19,200 nucleotides of DNA from Magnaporthiopsis rhizophila (taxonomy: Eukaryota; Ascomycota; Sordariomycetes; Magnaporthales; Magnaporthaceae), in contig PYSS01000247.1 of assembly GCA_003049465.1 (NCBI GenBank), forward strand, positions 1-19,200, given 5' to 3'. Positions 9,101 to 15,100 of the stretch are shown here, one piece after another. The translations under genes were made by a program, and so were the position numbers. The notes beneath the pieces were generated by a model that saw only the letters and a list, made by a program, of their open reading frames with translations, did no database searches and had not been told where the DNA came from. The stretch's first letter is position 1. Every line of letters begins with the position of its first letter.

Positions 9101-12100
9101 TTAAACCTATCCTAGGATTTCAATGCCCATGCTTATTCATTCAAGCTTCCGAAAGTAATATACCTACAATTATACTTCTAACTCTAGTAGTTAATTGTAG
9201 AATATTTCTCTCTAAGTTAGTAATTTTACTTTTTCGATTATGTGAAGAAAAACCTAAAGGTTTATTTCACAAAGTTAATGCCATACTCTTTGGTTTGTCC
9301 GAAGCGATTAAATTAGCTTCTTCAGCCCTATGAGTAGAATACTTCCTATTTAAAATACCATTAAAAAACAAGAGTGGAGTATTTACACTCAAGGTTTTAT
9401 TAAATGAGATAGCGCACGTTGCAGCTGTGAAATATGCTCTTGTATCCACGTCTAAACCAACAGTATACATGTGATGCTAAAATTGTTAATAGATATTTTT
9501 CATATCTACCCGCTTAACTATATAGTTATAGCGCTCCTTTCACAAGGAGAACCGGACTATATCTTCATCTTTCAATTAAGGGCAAGCAGATCCTGTTTTT
9601 ATTGTTATACTATTGTTAAGATTAATTTGTTTCTGTAAAACTCTTACTTGGGCTAATCCATCTTCAGTAAGATGTAATTTATTAATCACAAGATTATGGA
9701 TAGTTAACCACTTATCAAAAGAAAGAGCCTTTTTAGTTAGCAATGGAAATATTTTAAAGTAAGATATTACATCATTCTTTGATTTAAACCCTGTAGCTGT
9801 GTAACGATAAACACCGTCCTTTCCGGATCTAAGAGTAACTTTACCAAAACCAAAAATATGTTGTATAATATGAAGGATAGAACTATCCTTCTGATCCAGT
9901 ATAAACCGCATTTTTATAACATGACCTAATACATATCTTGCATTGGATGTAATGGATACATTAAAACATCCTTCCGCATCGGTGAACCCTGATAATCAAG
10001 CATCTTCTAATGTAACTGTTACGGAAGTATTAATCAATTGAATTGTATTTGCTCCAAAACGAAAGTTTAAAGCTTGAACTCACAAAGCTAATTGTTTAAT
10101 TCTATGTGTAATAGCGATATTACCGTTAAATAAAAAGGCGAGTAGAAGAATGTGTGAGGGATCATCTACAATTAATCTATAAAAGTCATTTTTGTTACCA
10201 CTTGTTCCTTGTGGAAAATGCTTTACAGTACCAATACCTAACATATTATGGATATAATAAAGGATACCACTTTCTTTTTGAGTTAGAACAAAACGTACTC
10301 TTCTCCCATTACCGTAAGTTTGTATGGCACCATCTCCCTCTGTAAACCCAATAAATCAAGTCAACCATTTATCGGATAGATATTCCCCAGTTTTACCAAA
10401 TAGCGTATTATAATTCTCACGAAAAGCCGAAAAATTGAAAGATGATTTGCGTATAGTCTCTGAAGCACTCTGTTTACTACTCTTTAATGGGCACAGGGAC
10501 AGATTGCCTGCATGTAAGGTATAGCTAATTGAATTTTTACCTTTCAAGGTACCAATTAGCAACACTAAACCGTTCATGCATATAGCAAAGTAAATAATGT
10601 AAATCCCCATATCACTATGGTGCGAAGCCACACGACTTCAAACAATAAATCCTAATATTCCAATAGACATCATAGCGTAAACCCGAGTTTCAGACTTTGA
10701 CCTGTTTTTTAATGCTACGATGTAAGCGTACTTCGTATGAAGCTAGTACCACCAGTTTTTTAATCGTCCCCACCAGTATAGTCAGGACCAGTTTCATCCA
10801 TTAAATCTTGAGCCATTTCACTAGCTGTTTCAAGATTGGACTTTACACGTTCTTTTAAATCCTGTTTCTCTTTCCTACAACTACTAACCTCTCTACCTAA
10901 ATCCGCCTTCCATTCTAATCTTTCCCTTTCATATTGCTCCTTATTCTGCGGATAATCAGATCTCTTTTGAATTTCCTTATGTAATTTTTCCTCCTCCTTC
11001 TGTAATTCCTGTGTCATCTTTTTAAACCCATTAGCTTCTATATCTATTTTTTTATCTAAAAAAGCCACAGATTTAGGGTACGCTGGAAATTCCTTATCTA
11101 AGTTATCTAACTTTTCAGTCATATTACCTACTAGTCTAAGTCTCTCACTCTGGAATTCCTTCAATAATTCTCGCATTCTCTCAGGAGAGACAAAAACCGC
11201 TAATTTTGCTATACGTTGTTCCAAATTATCTGTGACATTTACTTTCTGCCTAATCATTCAATCATCTACTTCCCTACCACGATCAAGTAAAAAATTTCTT
11301 TCTTCTTGTCCTTGCTGAGAATGTGATGCTACTCCCTGTTCTGCTAATTTATCTTGCTGTGCCTGCGAAGTACCTGCCTGTTCTGATAATTTTTCTTGCT
11401 CACGTTCTTTTTCCATGGCTTTAGATTGACCCAATTTTTTTTTATATTCTTCCATTTCTTTACTAAAGGCTGAGGCTCTATTAAGAATTTTATCTGGGTC
11501 AGCTAACATGGGTTTAGATGTAGTAAAATTTCTTTTACTATTACCTAAAGTAGTGCTACGCACGCAAGAATATGCTAAATTTTTGTTCAATTCAATTGAA
11601 CTACTTGTCTTATATATAAAGTTTTTTTTTACAGCTGGCTTTTTAATTTATGGTGTCACAAAGTGAGTGTCCTTTATAAATAGGTAACTTCATAATACTT
11701 TCACTATTAAAATTAGAATCGGGATATTCATAAATATCCTGCTCTAGAGCAAAAAAGTTGTGGAATCTGTAGGGATTTTGGTCCTACATATCTCGTCAAT
11801 TTAGGACTTATACCATGTCCCCCCCCCCCCAGAAAAGGGTTCTTTTCTAGAGCTATAAGTTTCTAAATTCTAGTTCAGACTTGTGACCCAAACTCTTTCT
11901 CGTTAAAGGAATTGGTCTTTTAATAGTTATTACTATTAATCATATCAAATTATATAGAATAATTCTTGTAGACACTCCAGTCTTTAACGTACACTAGGAT
12001 ATACCATTGAAAATACCTAAGGATTAGGGGGCTAGCCTGTCTTATTATTTTGCTCCCGTGAAGAGCGCGCAATCAGTATTATCTTTCGCTAGCTAAGACT

Positions 12101-15100
12101 ATTGTGAATATGTGCAGCTACGAAGTAAGCGCTAATGGTTTTGTTTTTTTTTAGTGCTTGCTTACTTCGTAGCTGCACTAAATATAATATTTAAGCGTTT
12201 ACAATGCAACTAATAACGCTAAAACTGCGATAAAGTAATGCTTGCTTACTTAGTAGCAGCACGAAATAAACAGGATCCTGTGATGGATGGATGAATCCTA
12301 TGATGGTCGCTGGCTAATTCAAAGGATAAGGAATGGATGGATCAATAAAATGGTAACCTTGAAAAATAAATAATGGGTCTACGAAGTATTACTTCGTAGC
12401 GCATAAAAGAAAATTAGAGAAATAGCGTTGATGATGTTAAAGAAAAAAAATTACATGCAGAAATAAAAACTGTGTCTTGCTTACTTCGTACTTCGTACTT
12501 CGTACTTCGTATGCTATATCTGGTCTAGCTATCTTATTTATTTAATTATTCTTAATTCCTAGATTACTAGTAAGAAGACTTCGTAGCCCAGCAAAGCTGG
12601 GCTAAAAAGTACTGCTTGCTACGAAGTCTTCTTATTTCTGCTACGAAGTACTACGTAGTACTACCCCCTAACCCCCTCCGGGGCTACAGAAGTAGCGTTG
12701 CTGTATCAATAAATAACTCATCACTTCAGGCTTACTTCTAACGAAGCGCACTTCGTATGAAGTAAGCATGGGATTTATACATACATACTAACTAATAACT
12801 ACAACATAGCTAGCTACGAAGTACTACGCGCTAGGAAATAGAACAAACCTTCTTTCAAGGCTACTTAGAATACACCTTAAATATAAAAAAACTTTTTATA
12901 TCCAGTACCATCTACTCGTTGCTCTTTTACAGTAATATTAAATAATATTACTGATTTAGATCCGCGATCACCCATTTCTATTACTAAAAATCTTCTGGCT
13001 TGTTACCATATCTGAGTAATAAGTTCAGCCACATATAGCCTTTCAACTATAGCTTGGTACCAGAAGCTTTAGGGCTTCCCCGGAGTTTGATACTGATGAA
13101 CTTAATAATGAAACTTGCTAAAGGTTTCTTAAATTCCAATATAACCAAATACAGATTTATTTGAATTAGCTGATATAGTTGTACTAATTATACCAAAAGC
13201 TGGTACAATTAAAATATAACAAATATTTTGATTAACAGAACAGCATTGACTTAAAATCAAAGTCTGTTCCAATTAATTCTCAAGAACTTTTATATTCTTG
13301 TTAGGACTTTATCTTGAATTGTAATATTTTATTCATGATGGTTAATTAAGGCTTTTATATTTTTAATTTTTATTAATCCTTTATCTGTTAAATGTTCTCT
13401 GTCTTGTATTAATGTATAGACCTTTCTTCATCTTAAATAACTTACATGTTTTCTAGACTGTAAATTAAATTGATTAAAATATTCTATAACATTTTTAGCA
13501 GAACCAAAACTAGTAGAACCATAATAGTAGGTATCTTGGGATTTTCTATACCCAATGTTACCCCCTAGATAATTTTTTATTTTCATTAATAATATATTAT
13601 TTTTTTGATCGATTTGAAAATTTAATCTTATTTCTGGGTTTTTTCTAGTATCACGGTTAATAATCTTTACTTGAAAACTAGCGTCAGCATCAGAAAAACC
13701 TGCTAACCAATGATTATGAAAATCATCTGTTAAGTTCATAGTAAAATTCATATTTATATCTTTATAACTATCATTATTTAATATATTATTAATTACTTGG
13801 TTAAATTTATTTTCTGACCTTAATTTACCATTAATTAAGTTAAGCACATTTAGTATTCCTTCCTTTTTAGACATTATTAAAAGATATGCGTTTTTAACTT
13901 TCACCTTTTTTACATTACAATTACCTAACTTTTCTTTTAGATAATAAGCAAGAAATGCATCTGGAGAACTAAACACTATAACTAATTGTTTAGCTTTACT
14001 AAAATGACCATCACCATCAATTAAGCCTGCTAAATAATGACCTAATTGTTCGTCATTAATAGGCTTCAAATGCTTAGGTACATGTTTTGATATATGTTTA
14101 ACCTGTTCTGAATTTACTACAATCCCGTCGCGTAAAGTCTCTGAGGTTTTATTTTTTATATAAAAAATATTACCTGCTGATATACTTCTTTGTCCTAACT
14201 TTTTCACTTTATCATTTAAGATGGAGTATTTAGAACAACAAAGCGAAGCAGTCTCAGCATATGGCGACGTCAAGAGGCCTATATATGCAACCTCAGGATG
14301 TCCGAAGAATCCAATTCCATACTATATAATTATTTATATTAGAAAAAGAATTATATATTTCTAGCCCTAACGACATCCCTTTAATTATATAATCTAGTAT
14401 AGGTTAACTAGCCATCGACTTAGTCGAAGAGGAATCCGACTGTACATTAAGCAGCATTTCAGCCACCTACCGGTGAACCAGTCTGTAGCGATTTCTTAGA
14501 AAACCGACGGTCTTGTCTTATAGGGGAAAAGATATTGACCGTAAGACTATCTTTATAATAGTCACACCAATATTGCTTCTGCATTTTATTGTTTTTTTCT
14601 AAGAATTACACAATAAATAGTATAGCAAAAACTAAAATTAAGGTATACTTAATAGTATTCATTATATAAGGTCTTTTATTTTACATCTGCCTTAAATAAT
14701 TCTTATAGCTTACGGCTAAACCTTACTTTATTTTCCTAAATTCATATAGGTTATATAACTTTATTTATTTGTTTAGCTAAATTAATTAATTCTAATCTAG
14801 TATCATTATTTAAATGATCTTTATTAACTAATCTGACATAAAGTAATTTTCACTTTAAATAACTATCTTTCTTTTTAGACATAAGATTATAATTATCAAA
14901 ATAAACAAACAAACCTTTACAATTTTTTAGTCCATTTACCCTAAGTTCTCATACATTATCTGCATGATGTGGCACAACTGAACCTTCAATTGAATATCTA
15001 TTTAATATATTTACTAAATGTTCAAAAACATATTTATTGGCTTCCCACTTTTGAGTTAATATAAATCTATACCTAAAAGCAGAACTATTAGAAAGTAATG

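Larger units (their letters stand above)
8030..9417 (-). mobile_element. cox1 intron F, group II intron
   Basis: The intron is 1,388 nt. The 5' end is GTGCGCTATC and the 3' end TTTCAC, with a candidate branch A (8036) seven bases before the exon. A 34-nt domain V and a domain VI-like stem precede the 3' end. EBS1 (GTTGCAG) sits in a hairpin loop and is exactly complementary to CTGCAAC at the end of the upstream exon. The encoded protein is a LAGLIDADG endonuclease, not a reverse transcriptase. Confidence 0.95.
11650..12900 (-). other. intron D spacer, repeat-rich, no credible gene
   Basis: The stretch contains a C12 tract, two long inverted repeats, a 4 x 7-bp tandem array and many copies of ACTTCGTA/TACGAAGT. 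Apart from the 45-codon fragment listed separately, no reading frame of interest was found on either strand. Confidence 0.75.
10684..13132 (-). mobile_element. cox1 intron D (group I) with a non-endonuclease ORF
   Basis: The intron is 2,449 nt between GGAAT and G-GTTTAC and ends in G (10684). Conserved core-like segments are at its 5' end: CCGGGGAAGCCC near 13080, AAATGGGTGATCGCGGATC (minus of 12959-12977), and GAGCAACGAGTAGATGGTACTGG (12901-12923). I could not place the matching S segment. A repeat-rich spacer and one unknown ORF fill the rest. There is no LAGLIDADG or GIY-YIG motif anywhere in it. Confidence 0.83.

Noticed and set aside
8030..9417. A group II reverse transcriptase gene
   Set aside because: No YADD or other reverse-transcriptase motif is present; the single ORF is LAGLIDADG.
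9267..9470. A stand-alone small protein starting MYTVGLDVDTRAYF
   Set aside because: This is a cox1 exon reading into intron F; the apparent stop is a TGA Trp codon and the frame continues to 8547.
10760..11509. The intron D ORF as a diverged LAGLIDADG or GIY-YIG protein
   Set aside because: No motif or hydrophobic core typical of either family is visible; the composition is charged and helical throughout.
11740..11820. A possible tRNA on the plus strand (stem GTAGG…CCTAC with TTTTGG loop)
   Set aside because: No acceptor stem, D-arm or T-arm could be paired around it, and the loop length is wrong.
12060..12880. A CRISPR-like array from the repeated ACTTCGTA units
   Set aside because: Repeats are short, irregularly spaced and in both orientations, with no constant-length spacers, in a mitochondrial intron.
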